A stretch of DNA of 52,183 nucleotides from Ferruginibacter sp. GTDB lineage: Bacteria > Bacteroidota > Bacteroidia > Chitinophagales > Chitinophagaceae. The stretch lies in contig JANXSK010000028.1 in NCBI GenBank assembly GCA_025352695.1, positions 1-52,183 on the forward strand, given 5' to 3'. The position numbers and the translations under genes were made by a program. The notes beneath the pieces were generated by a model that did no database searches, had not been told where the DNA came from, and saw nothing but the letters and a program-made list of their open reading frames with translations. Positions 8,948 to 17,499 of this stretch are shown in pieces (within the stretch, counting starts at the first letter, position 1; each line of letters starts with the position of its first letter).

Positions 8948-11900
8948 ATGATACATAAAATTACAAAAACATTACTGTTAGGGTTTATACTCCTGTTTTG
9001 TTTGAGGGCAGCAGTACATGCACAAACAACCGCTTTAATTATAAAAGGTGTAGTTACTGACGTGTTTGACAAACCGCTTGCAGGCGTAGCCGTTAATGCC
9101 GAAAATGGGAAAATGGGAACAATTACAAACATTGCCGGGGAATATACTATATCTGTTAGCAGTAAAAAGGAACCCCTTGTTTTTATTTTAAAGGATTATA
9201 AAATAAAAAATATTGCTATAGAAGATAAAGAACAGATTAATTTACAGCTTCAATTGGATGTACATAAAAACGATGAAGTTATTCAATTGGGGTATACAAC
9301 GCAACTTCGGAGAGATATATCCGGTTCGGTGGCTACTGTAAGTGGAGAAGAACTTGAAAGAGCACCAGTTGCCAACCTTACCCAGTCTTTTGCTGGTCGT
9401 TTTTCGGGCTTAACAACACAGGAAACCTTTTCAGAATTATCAAGAGCAAATACTTCTTTAAGCGTTCGGGGGTTTTCAGCAGCTAGAGGAAATGGTCCAT
9501 TGGTTATGATTGATGGAATTATTTCGGCCTATAACAGCAATCAAATACTTGAATACATCAGCGCCAATGAAATTGAATCCGTTACAGTTTTAAAGGATGC
9601 TTCCACCCAAGCTATTTATGGAATTTTGGGTGCAAATGGTTTGATAGTGGTTACTACAAAAAGGGGGAAAAAAGGTAGCGTAAAGATTAATACCAGTTTT
9701 AATCAATCTATACAACAGGTAACAACAACACCCACTTTTTACGATGCAGCCAATTATGCAGAGATGAGAAATCAGGCCGCCTTCAACGATGGATATGGTT
9801 TAAATTATCAGTTTAGTGATCAACAAATTAATAATTACCGTTCCGGCGAAAACAAGCAACTCTATCCAAATAATAACTGGTACAACCAATACATAAAAGA
9901 ATTTGCAGCCATGCAGCGGGTTGGTGTAAATGTAACTGGCGGTAATGATAAAGTACAGTTTTTTTCCAATATAAATTTCATGCACCAAGGTGGACAATTT
10001 ATAACAAGCCAACCTTTGTATAACTCAAATGCTAACAATGTTTGGGTAAATTATCGTACCAATGTTGATATGAAGCTTAATAAATACCTTAAAGCGTTTA
10101 TTCGTTTGAGTGGTAATATTAAAAGAGAACGTACGCCCGGTGCCGGCAACCAGGCGATTTATAATAGCTTATTTGAAATTCCACCTACGGTATACGGGCC
10201 TTTAACACCAACGCTACGGGATGCAGCTACAGGCGAAGTGATTGATGCCGGTGGCAAAGTGATTACAACAGAACGAGTAGGTTCGCCCACTTTTGGGTTG
10301 TTGAATCGCACAGGATATATCAGGCATACGGTAACAAATATTACCTCACAGTTTGGCCTTGACCTGGATATGAGTTTCCTTACTAAAGGATTAAATTTTA
10401 CAGGTGTTATGGCCTATCAAACCAATAGTGTGGGTAGTTTAAGTACAACACAAAATTACGAGCGCTGGGTAAGAACAAATGATATGGATACACTGTTGTT
10501 TTCAAAAAAAGGGTCAGAAACAAACTCTCCTTTAGCATACAATAAAACACATGGTTTTTATTATCACTTAACTTATAATGCAGTACTAAACTATAAACGT
10601 GATTATGGCAAACACCAGATTGGCGGCATGGGGTATATGTTCTTTCAAAACCTCACGAAAGCCGATAACGGATCACCCGGACTTCTTCCATACAATAGGG
10701 TAAGCTCAGGAGCAGAAGCTACCTATGGATATGATAGCAGGTATCTTGTTAAATTGGATGTAGGGTATTCAGGTTCTGAGCAGTATGCCCGTAATAGTCG
10801 CTTTGTTGCTACACCTGCAGTTTCTGGCGCCTGGGTTGCATCTAACGAAGCTTTTATGAAAAAAGTTAACTGGTTGAGCAATTTAAAACTAAGGGCATCC
10901 TATGGCAAAACCGCCAATGATCAAAGTGGGCTTTCCCGTTTTGCATACCTGGATAATATTACGGTTAATGGTGGCGGACCTATTGGATATTTACAATACA
11001 ATATTAATGAAAATCAGGTGGGCAATCCTTACATACAAGCAGAAATATCTACCAAACAAAACTATGGTATCGATTTAGGACTGTTTAATTCACTTTCATT
11101 TTCGGTAGATGTATTTAAAGAAAGAATGAACAACATGGTGGTGAGTGCTATTTCTTCTATTCCTCTTTACCAGGGCATTCCTTTAGGTAATTATCCTCAA
11201 ACAAACAATGGCGCTTTCGAAAACAAGGGTTATGAAATTACCGCTAACTACACCAAAACCATCAATCGTACTTTATCATTCTCGGTTGGAGCAATTTACA
11301 GTTATGCCAAAAATACCCTGGTTAAAATAAATGAAGCTGTAAGAACTGATGATTATGCGTATAGAAACTGGCAGGAAGGGTATTCTTATGGTCAGCAATT
11401 TGGCTATCTGGTAGATTACAGTAATGGCAATGGGTTTTTTAATACTGCAGCGGAGTTAAACAATAGTAATTTGGCATATGGCTTTGGTACGCCGCGTTTG
11501 GGCGACCTTATTTATCGTGATTTGAATAACGATGGTAAGATCGATGAACGGGATATGGCACCAATCGGTAAAGGTGCATTGCCGCTGGTAACTTATGGGG
11601 TTACAGGTAGTATACAATACAAATCTTTTGATTTAAATTTCCTGTTCCAGGGCGTGGGGGAATATTCTTCTATAATTACGGGTAACGGTGTTTGGGAAAC
11701 CAGTTATGATGGTTCTTTTGGTGCCCTGCACCAGAATGCCTGGACTCAGGAGCGATATGATAATGGATCAAAAATTACTTCTCCTGCTCTCTCTTTAGCA
11801 CAAACAGTTAACCACGTAGCCAGTAATTATTTTCAATATAACAGATCTTACCTGCGTCTTAAAAATATGGAATTGGCTTACACATTACCAGCATCCGTTG

Positions 11901-12061
11901 CTAAAATTATTTCAACAGAAAAAGTAAGATTTGTGCTGAGTGGTCAAAATCTTATTACCTGGGATAAAATGAAATCGAAGGACTTTGGACCAGAAGGTGG
12001 AGGGTATGCTGCTTTTCCTGTATACAGGGTATATAATGTAGGCGTAAATATTGTGTTTTAA
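8948..12061 (+). CDS. SusC/RagA-family TonB-dependent outer membrane transporter (pair 2)
   Basis: The ATG at 8948 gives 1037 residues with a signal peptide ending AAVHAQ. The longer frame from TTG 8888 would overlap the end of susD and is not preferred. The order is the regulatory domain at about 30-105, a degenerate TonB-box region (EVIQLGY, 110-116), and a plug ending in LKDASTQAIYGILGANG, where the usual Arg before GANG is Leu. The barrel follows. Long segments align with the first SusC, for example YGFGTPRxGD and FQGVGEYSS, so the two SusCs look like a tandem duplication that has since diverged. The matching susD starts 115 bp downstream. Confidence 0.94.
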   Translation: MIHKITKTLLLGFILLFCLRAAVHAQTTALIIKGVVTDVFDKPLAGVAVNAENGKMGTITNIAGEYTISVSSKKEPLVFILKDYKIKNIAIEDKEQINLQLQLDVHKNDEVIQLGYTTQLRRDISGSVATVSGEELERAPVANLTQSFAGRFSGLTTQETFSELSRANTSLSVRGFSAARGNGPLVMIDGIISAYNSNQILEYISANEIESVTVLKDASTQAIYGILGANGLIVVTTKRGKKGSVKINTSFNQSIQQVTTTPTFYDAANYAEMRNQAAFNDGYGLNYQFSDQQINNYRSGENKQLYPNNNWYNQYIKEFAAMQRVGVNVTGGNDKVQFFSNINFMHQGGQFITSQPLYNSNANNVWVNYRTNVDMKLNKYLKAFIRLSGNIKRERTPGAGNQAIYNSLFEIPPTVYGPLTPTLRDAATGEVIDAGGKVITTERVGSPTFGLLNRTGYIRHTVTNITSQFGLDLDMSFLTKGLNFTGVMAYQTNSVGSLSTTQNYERWVRTNDMDTLLFSKKGSETNSPLAYNKTHGFYYHLTYNAVLNYKRDYGKHQIGGMGYMFFQNLTKADNGSPGLLPYNRVSSGAEATYGYDSRYLVKLDVGYSGSEQYARNSRFVATPAVSGAWVASNEAFMKKVNWLSNLKLRASYGKTANDQSGLSRFAYLDNITVNGGGPIGYLQYNINENQVGNPYIQAEISTKQNYGIDLGLFNSLSFSVDVFKERMNNMVVSAISSIPLYQGIPLGNYPQTNNGAFENKGYEITANYTKTINRTLSFSVGAIYSYAKNTLVKINEAVRTDDYAYRNWQEGYSYGQQFGYLVDYSNGNGFFNTAAELNNSNLAYGFGTPRLGDLIYRDLNNDGKIDERDMAPIGKGALPLVTYGVTGSIQYKSFDLNFLFQGVGEYSSIITGNGVWETSYDGSFGALHQNAWTQERYDNGSKITSPALSLAQTVNHVASNYFQYNRSYLRLKNMELAYTLPASVAKIISTEKVRFVLSGQNLITWDKMKSKDFGPEGGGYAAFPVYRVYNVGVNIVF

Positions 12062-12176
12062 TAAAACGGTAGTATTAATCTTAAATATTATTTAGCATAA
12101 AATATCCGGCGCTAATATAAAATGAGCTAAAGGTTTTATGCACAATGATATCATCAACACTTAAAAATAAATTCTG

Positions 12177-14363
12177 ATGAAAAAATATATAATCTTCTCA
12201 GCAATACTCTTTACAGGCTTCTTTTTCTCCTGTACCAAGCAGTTGGATTTACCAACAGATGGCCGCATAACTATAGATCAGGTATTTAGTGATTATAATA
12301 GAACGAGGGGGTATTTAAACTCTTGTTATGGATTTTGTCCTGCACCATATATGGATAGGGCCTCCTTTACGGATGAAGCGCAGGATGCGGATGATATTAC
12401 ACCAGGTTCAAGGTATATCAATTGGTACGCAGGAAGCATCACTTCAAGTTCATTTCCAACATATTCGGTTGATGGAAGTCCCTGGGGTAATCTTTATATC
12501 GGCATTCGCAAATGCAATGTATTTATTGAAAGTATTAAAACAGCAAAAGTTTATGCTACGGATACCGAAAAAGGGGCATGGACAGCACAAGCGCATACCT
12601 TACGGGCACTTTACTATTTGCAGTTGATTAAACGGTATGGAGGCGTTCCTATTTTTGATAAGCCATTGGATATAAATTACAATTTTGCTGCTGATAAAAG
12701 AGCCAAATTTTCTGAGGTAGTAAAATTTATTTTAGAAGATTGTGATAAAGCTTTAAGTTATCCTGATACGCAGGGTGGTTTTTCATGGAATATTTATGAC
12801 AATCAATTTGGTATCATGACAAGAGCGATCGCTTATGCCATCAAATCTCAAGCTGTTACTTATGCAGCAAGTCCGCTTTGGTCCGATGGCACTTATACCT
12901 GGGCTATGGCTACAGAGATTAATAAAGAGGCTTTGTCGCAATGTATCATCAACGGCGGATATAAATTATTTGATGTGGTACCTGCTGCTAATATTGCACA
13001 AAACGCATATGCTTTGTATTCTTTTACCAGTTCCAATGACCAGCGTGCGGTAGATAAAGAAACAATTTTTCAGTCTGGTGGCCAAATGGCAATCTGGCAA
13101 TGGGCTGGCATGCCTACAAACCCGGGTATGGATAGAACAGGACCTTGCCCTACACAAGATTTGGTTGATAGTTATGAGATGGCCAATGGCAAATCTCCCA
13201 TAACAGGTTATTCAGATGCTGGTAGACTGGTTCCTATTGTAAACAATACTTCCGGTTATGATCAGGCAAATCCATACAAAGGTCGTGACCCCCGTTTTTA
13301 TGCATCTATTTATTACAACGGTGCTGTTAGAAATTTGGATCAACCCAATGTTACAGCTGGAATGAAATTTACCGCCACAGCTCCTTTTTATGCTATCAAT
13401 GCTGAATGTCCAAGTTGGGGAAATAGCACCGGTAATCTTACTTTAAAATTATACCAATGGAATACAAGCTATGCCCAAAGTGTAGCAGGCACACCAGTAG
13501 CAGAAAATACTTTTGTGAATTTTGCAGACGGTGCAAGACTTGCATTATTATTTAACGAACAACAACCGGGAGAATACGTATGGGAACTAAGTAAAGGAAC
13601 AGAAGTTGTTGGTGTTTGGAAATGGAACGAGACAATCGGAACTTCTATAAGTTACTACAATAACGTGCAGGTAGCTGGCAATTACACAAGCGACATCGCT
13701 TACACGCCGAATGTTTTTTTACCATTGACAACAGGAATCTCTCGTACACCCATTGGTATTTTAGATGGTAAAATAGTGGAAACATTTGTAGGTGGCACAG
13801 AGGAAATATCAAACATCAATAGAAGGAATACCAGGACTGGATATTATTTGCGCAAATTTAATAACTATAAATCGGGCCAAAATAACAATGCAGATGGATC
13901 GGTCAGGTTGTTTCGCCTGGCAGAACTTTATTTAAACTTTGCAGAGTCTGCTTACCAGTCTGTTGGGCCCGATGCAGTAGTTTCTGGTACAGGTTTTTCG
14001 ATGAGTGCCACAACGGCGGTAAGTGCTGTAAGGGCAAGAGCAGGAATGCCCGCTTTTCCTATAGGTTTATCTACAACAGATTTTGAGAAAAAGTACCGCA
14101 ATGAGCGGCGTGTTGAATTGGCATTTGAAGAGCACCGTTATTTTGATGTGCGCCGTTGGAAAATATTAGAACATACAGATAAGTTTGTTACTGGTATGCG
14201 CATTACAAAATCTGGTGTCAATCTTACTTACAACCGATTCAAATTTTTAGATAGAAATTGTTGGTCAATTAAATACCTGATGTACCCGATTGATCAGGAT
14301 GAAGTTAATAAGGTGATTGGTCTTGGAGGCTCTAATTGGCAAAACCCAGGATGGTTAGATTAA
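12177..14363 (+). CDS. SusD/RagB-family lipoprotein with an inserted extra module (pair 2)
   Basis: The protein has 728 residues and lipobox FFSC (Cys19), followed by TKQLDLPTDGRITIDQVF. It has the SusD core: WTAQAHTLRALYYLQLIKRY near the N-terminus, RLAELYLNFAESAYQ, and ELAFEEHRYFDVRRWK near the C-terminus. Compared with SusD 1, an extra block of about 115-130 residues (about 395-509 and a little beyond) is inserted after the shared segment RDPRFYASIYYNGA. This block is homologous to an insert in the GH71/99-like protein at 14681. It is rich in Trp and Tyr (CPSWG, VGVWKWNE) and probably adds a second carbohydrate contact, which is inference. It makes the protein about 100 residues longer than its neighbour. 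Confidence 0.93.
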   Translation: MKKYIIFSAILFTGFFFSCTKQLDLPTDGRITIDQVFSDYNRTRGYLNSCYGFCPAPYMDRASFTDEAQDADDITPGSRYINWYAGSITSSSFPTYSVDGSPWGNLYIGIRKCNVFIESIKTAKVYATDTEKGAWTAQAHTLRALYYLQLIKRYGGVPIFDKPLDINYNFAADKRAKFSEVVKFILEDCDKALSYPDTQGGFSWNIYDNQFGIMTRAIAYAIKSQAVTYAASPLWSDGTYTWAMATEINKEALSQCIINGGYKLFDVVPAANIAQNAYALYSFTSSNDQRAVDKETIFQSGGQMAIWQWAGMPTNPGMDRTGPCPTQDLVDSYEMANGKSPITGYSDAGRLVPIVNNTSGYDQANPYKGRDPRFYASIYYNGAVRNLDQPNVTAGMKFTATAPFYAINAECPSWGNSTGNLTLKLYQWNTSYAQSVAGTPVAENTFVNFADGARLALLFNEQQPGEYVWELSKGTEVVGVWKWNETIGTSISYYNNVQVAGNYTSDIAYTPNVFLPLTTGISRTPIGILDGKIVETFVGGTEEISNINRRNTRTGYYLRKFNNYKSGQNNNADGSVRLFRLAELYLNFAESAYQSVGPDAVVSGTGFSMSATTAVSAVRARAGMPAFPIGLSTTDFEKKYRNERRVELAFEEHRYFDVRRWKILEHTDKFVTGMRITKSGVNLTYNRFKFLDRNCWSIKYLMYPIDQDEVNKVIGLGGSNWQNPGWLD
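13359..13703 (+). other. Shared inserted module, copy in the SusD-like protein
   Basis: Residues 395-509 of the SusD at 12177. The block starts GMKFTATAPFYAIN and ends with GNYTSDIAY. By hand it matches about 66 of 115 positions of the block at 15365-15709 with no gaps. The first 25 or so bases of the two are almost identical (ACCGCCACAGCTCCTTTT is shared exactly). Similarity probably continues for some 15 residues past the end (LTTGI against LTSGI). The fold is not known to me; it looks all-beta. Confidence 0.8.
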
Positions 14364-14680
14364 ATGATTGACAGCTTCTTATCATTAAAAATAAATTTTA
14401 AAAGAGGAATAAATATACGTGCTTATTAGGTTGAGCTTTCTGTAAAATAATTTGGTAAGTTCAACATTCTTATCATTCAATATTATTGAACGTAGTTTAA
14501 TTGAAATCCTTCTTTTAAGTTACAATGAAATTTGATTAAAAGGATTAATAAGCTACAAATAAATAGGATGTAAGATCAAATTAACATTGAACTATTTTTA
14601 GCGGCACTGCATCACGATTATTAAGGCAAATCAAATAGTTAAATTCAAATAGTATGTTGGAAATACAAAAATATTAGGCC
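14364..14680. other. 317-bp gap between susD and the first GH71/99-like gene
   Basis: No gene is seen. TTCTTATCATT occurs twice (around 14375 and 14468), and GTTCAA/TTGAAC form a loose inverted pair near 14459-14491. No clear terminator or exact TAnnTTTG element was found. An internal promoter is possible but not shown. Confidence 0.45.
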
Positions 14681-17188
14681 ATGCAAAAAATATTTTTAGG
14701 CTTCCTATTGCTCTTTACTGTAGCGCAGGTGACTGCTCAGTTTACCAATGTAAATTATGGTAATGGATTACCCGCTACTGATGCACTTGGTCGTAAATTG
14801 TTAACGAATGCAGCAGCAGGCAATCCACGAAAAGATAAATTTGTTGGCCTTTTTTATTGGAGCTGGCATACAGATCAGAATGCTGATTTTTCACCAGTAA
14901 TGAATATTACCGAAATTTTAAAAGGCAATCCGGAAGCGGCTACTGAGGCCAATCATCCTGCATGGCAAGGTATTACACCCGGCGTTTTTTGGTGGGATGA
15001 ACCATTATTTGGTTACTATAGAACAACAGATGAATGGGTGCTTAGAAAACATGCGGAAATGTTAGCCGATGCCGGTGTTGATGTTGTTTTTTTTGATTGT
15101 ACAAATGGAAATTTTACATGGAGCAGTTCTTATACCGTCTTGTTAAAAGTATGGGATCAGGCACGAAAGGATGGCGTTAAAACGCCTCAAATTTGCTTTA
15201 TGCTGCCATTTGGCGCAAATCCTAATTCTTTATTATCGCTTTATGAGTTGTACTCAAATCTTTACCAACCACAATTGTATAAAGAATTATGGTTTCTATG
15301 GAAAGGAAAACCGCTCATCATGGCTTATCCCGAAAGTCTTGTTCCGCAAGAGGGTGGTGCTGCAGGTTTAAAATTCACCGCCACAGCTCCTTTTGCTGCC
15401 ATCAATGCTACCTGCCCTAGTTGGGGTGATAACATGGGTAATATCACCTTCAGGTTATACAAGTGGAATGCTGATTATTCGCAAAGTATTGCCGGTACAC
15501 CGATAGCTACAAAAACCTTTATTAATTTCAACGATAATTCAAAAATAGCATTAAGTTTTAATCAGCAGACAGCCGGCGAATATATATGGGTATTAAGCAA
15601 TGGCACACAAGAAGTAGGTGTATGGAAATGGACTGATAGCATGTATCCGGCAGCAAGCTTTTTTGCTGGTAAACAGGTTACAGGAGCCTACGAAAGTGAA
15701 ATTGCGTATAACCAAACATCAAATTTTACCGCACTTACATCGGGCATAAAACATGAGCCAGTTGCAGTTACCGGTTCTATCAATCAGCAAGAGGTTAATG
15801 CTATAAAGGAATTCTTTACTTTCCGGCCTGGTCAGCCTGATTATGTCAACGGCTCTTCCCGCAATGATCAATGGGGGTGGCTTGAAAATTATCCGCAACA
15901 TGGGTATGTTCCTAAAATATCCGGCGGTTTTGAGCAAGCAACCGTTGGGGTGGCCCAAAATGCATCTGATGCAAGTGGTGGCCATGCTGCAGGTTTTAAC
16001 ACGCCACTATCTTATGGTCGTAGTTATACAAAAGCAAAAGGCCAGAACGCTAGTTCAGATGCGTATTTCTATGGGCTTAATTTTCAGGAACAATGGAGTC
16101 GGGCACTCGCCATCGATCCAGACCTTGTATTTGTAACCGGCTGGAATGAATGGATTGCAGGTCGCCATTTTGATTGGGATGTAAAACCATTTGCTTTTGT
16201 TGATCAATATTCTGCCGAAAAAAGTCGGGATATAGAACCGGTAAAATCATGGGGTAATAAAGGCGATGCCTACTACCTGCAATTTGTAAGCAATGTTAGA
16301 AAGTTTAAGGGAATGCCTTCCGAACAAGTTGCTTCAGCAGCACAAGCCATCGATATAAATATCCTTAATGGCTGGGCGGCTGTAAAACCCGAATACCTGG
16401 CTGTTAAAGGCAGTGCGGTTCACCGGAATCATGCTGGGCAGGGTACCAATTTACTGTATAGCAATACAACTGGCAGAAATGATATCGTGCTTGCTAAAGT
16501 AGCAAGGGATCTAGAATTTCTCTATTTCTATGTGGAAACAAATGAACTGCTTTCGGATAAATCTAACCCCAGGTGGATGCGTCTTTTTATTGATATTGAC
16601 AGTAAAAAAGAATCTGGTTGGGAAGGATATGATTTTGTTGTAAACCGAATTAATCCTACTGACGTAGCTACGGTAGAAAAAAGCGATAATTCCTGGAATT
16701 GGAGCAAGGTTGGCGATGCATCCTACAGCATAAATGGAAAAATATTAGTGATTAAAATAAAGCGGACAACGCTTGGTATTGCAGATGATAAACTATTGAA
16801 TTTTGAATTTAAGTGGAGCGATAATATGCAGGTGGATGGCGATGTGATGGACTTTTATGTAAATGGAGACGTTGCACCGGGTGGCAGGTTTAATTACCAT
16901 TATTTTACTGAAGCAGTCACTGAAATACCAGATAATACTGCTGCATCTTTTCAGATATATCCTAATCCGGTAAAGGAAGCGATAAATATTATTTTCCCTT
17001 CCCAAACAGCAAATAATTCACAGCTTACCATCTATAACATTGCCGGCAGGATATTATGGCAAAAAAAGTATAAAATAGCTGTAACATCAGATTATATTAA
17101 AATTGATTTTCTTAAAAATAAAGGGATATATATTGTTGAATTAGAAAATAAGGAAAGAAGTGAAATAAGAAAGTTTGTTGTTAATTAA
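14681..17188 (+). CDS. GH71/99-like glycoside hydrolase with inserted module, CBM9-like domain and T9SS tail
   Basis: The protein has 835 residues. Residues 1-20 are a signal peptide ending VTAQ. A TIM-barrel-like catalytic region spans about 30-545 and resembles GH71/GH99-like proteins: GLFYWSWHT (56-64), FFDCTNG (137-143) and GWNEW (487-491). It is interrupted at about 229-343 by the module also present in the SusD at 12177; the paralogue at 17500 is continuous at this point. Residues about 557-742 form a CBM9-like domain (FYVET, MRLFIDIDS). Residues about 755-835 match a T9SS type-A sorting domain (YPNPVKEAI, IYNIAGR, KGIYIVEL), so it is probably exported by T9SS and surface-attached or released. 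The Glu that GH99 has three residues after the first catalytic Glu is Ala here (NEWIA). Substrate unknown. Confidence 0.85.
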   Translation: MQKIFLGFLLLFTVAQVTAQFTNVNYGNGLPATDALGRKLLTNAAAGNPRKDKFVGLFYWSWHTDQNADFSPVMNITEILKGNPEAATEANHPAWQGITPGVFWWDEPLFGYYRTTDEWVLRKHAEMLADAGVDVVFFDCTNGNFTWSSSYTVLLKVWDQARKDGVKTPQICFMLPFGANPNSLLSLYELYSNLYQPQLYKELWFLWKGKPLIMAYPESLVPQEGGAAGLKFTATAPFAAINATCPSWGDNMGNITFRLYKWNADYSQSIAGTPIATKTFINFNDNSKIALSFNQQTAGEYIWVLSNGTQEVGVWKWTDSMYPAASFFAGKQVTGAYESEIAYNQTSNFTALTSGIKHEPVAVTGSINQQEVNAIKEFFTFRPGQPDYVNGSSRNDQWGWLENYPQHGYVPKISGGFEQATVGVAQNASDASGGHAAGFNTPLSYGRSYTKAKGQNASSDAYFYGLNFQEQWSRALAIDPDLVFVTGWNEWIAGRHFDWDVKPFAFVDQYSAEKSRDIEPVKSWGNKGDAYYLQFVSNVRKFKGMPSEQVASAAQAIDINILNGWAAVKPEYLAVKGSAVHRNHAGQGTNLLYSNTTGRNDIVLAKVARDLEFLYFYVETNELLSDKSNPRWMRLFIDIDSKKESGWEGYDFVVNRINPTDVATVEKSDNSWNWSKVGDASYSINGKILVIKIKRTTLGIADDKLLNFEFKWSDNMQVDGDVMDFYVNGDVAPGGRFNYHYFTEAVTEIPDNTAASFQIYPNPVKEAINIIFPSQTANNSQLTIYNIAGRILWQKKYKIAVTSDYIKIDFLKNKGIYIVELENKERSEIRKFVVN
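15365..15709 (+). other. Shared inserted module, copy in the GH71/99-like protein
   Basis: Residues 229-343 of the protein at 14681. It runs from GLKFTATAPFAAIN to GAYESEIAY and has the same length as the copy at 13359-13703. It sits in a loop between PLIMAYPE and EVNAIKEFFTFRPGQP, segments that are nearly contiguous in the paralogue at 17500. Shared landmarks are CPSWG, LYKWN, AGTPIA, GEYIW and VGVWKW. Confidence 0.8.
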
Positions 17189-17499
17189 GTTTTTTTCTAT
17201 GCTTTGCTTTGGCATTCCTTTAAAGTAAAAGATATCATCTTGTAACTAATAAAAAAATAAAAATCAATCATACCGCAATATGCATATCTTTTAATTTAAA
17301 CTTCATTTTGTAACCTGTGTAAGAAGTAGTACAATTAAAATTAGCTTTTTTAAAGGCAAGGGATAAGTGAGATTTAATTTGGCAATATCGGTCGGGTGTA
17401 TCTAAAAGTTCTTTTAATTTTATTGTATCAGAAAAATAATAATTCTATAGGCGCTCAGTAATATATACCGTGCGTATCATTAAACAAAAATTTCATCTC
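17189..17499. other. 311-bp gap between GH71/99-like genes
   Basis: AT-rich, with no gene, strong hairpin or exact TAnnTTTG element seen. A GTG at 17470 would extend the next gene by ten residues, but this is not preferred. Confidence 0.45.
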
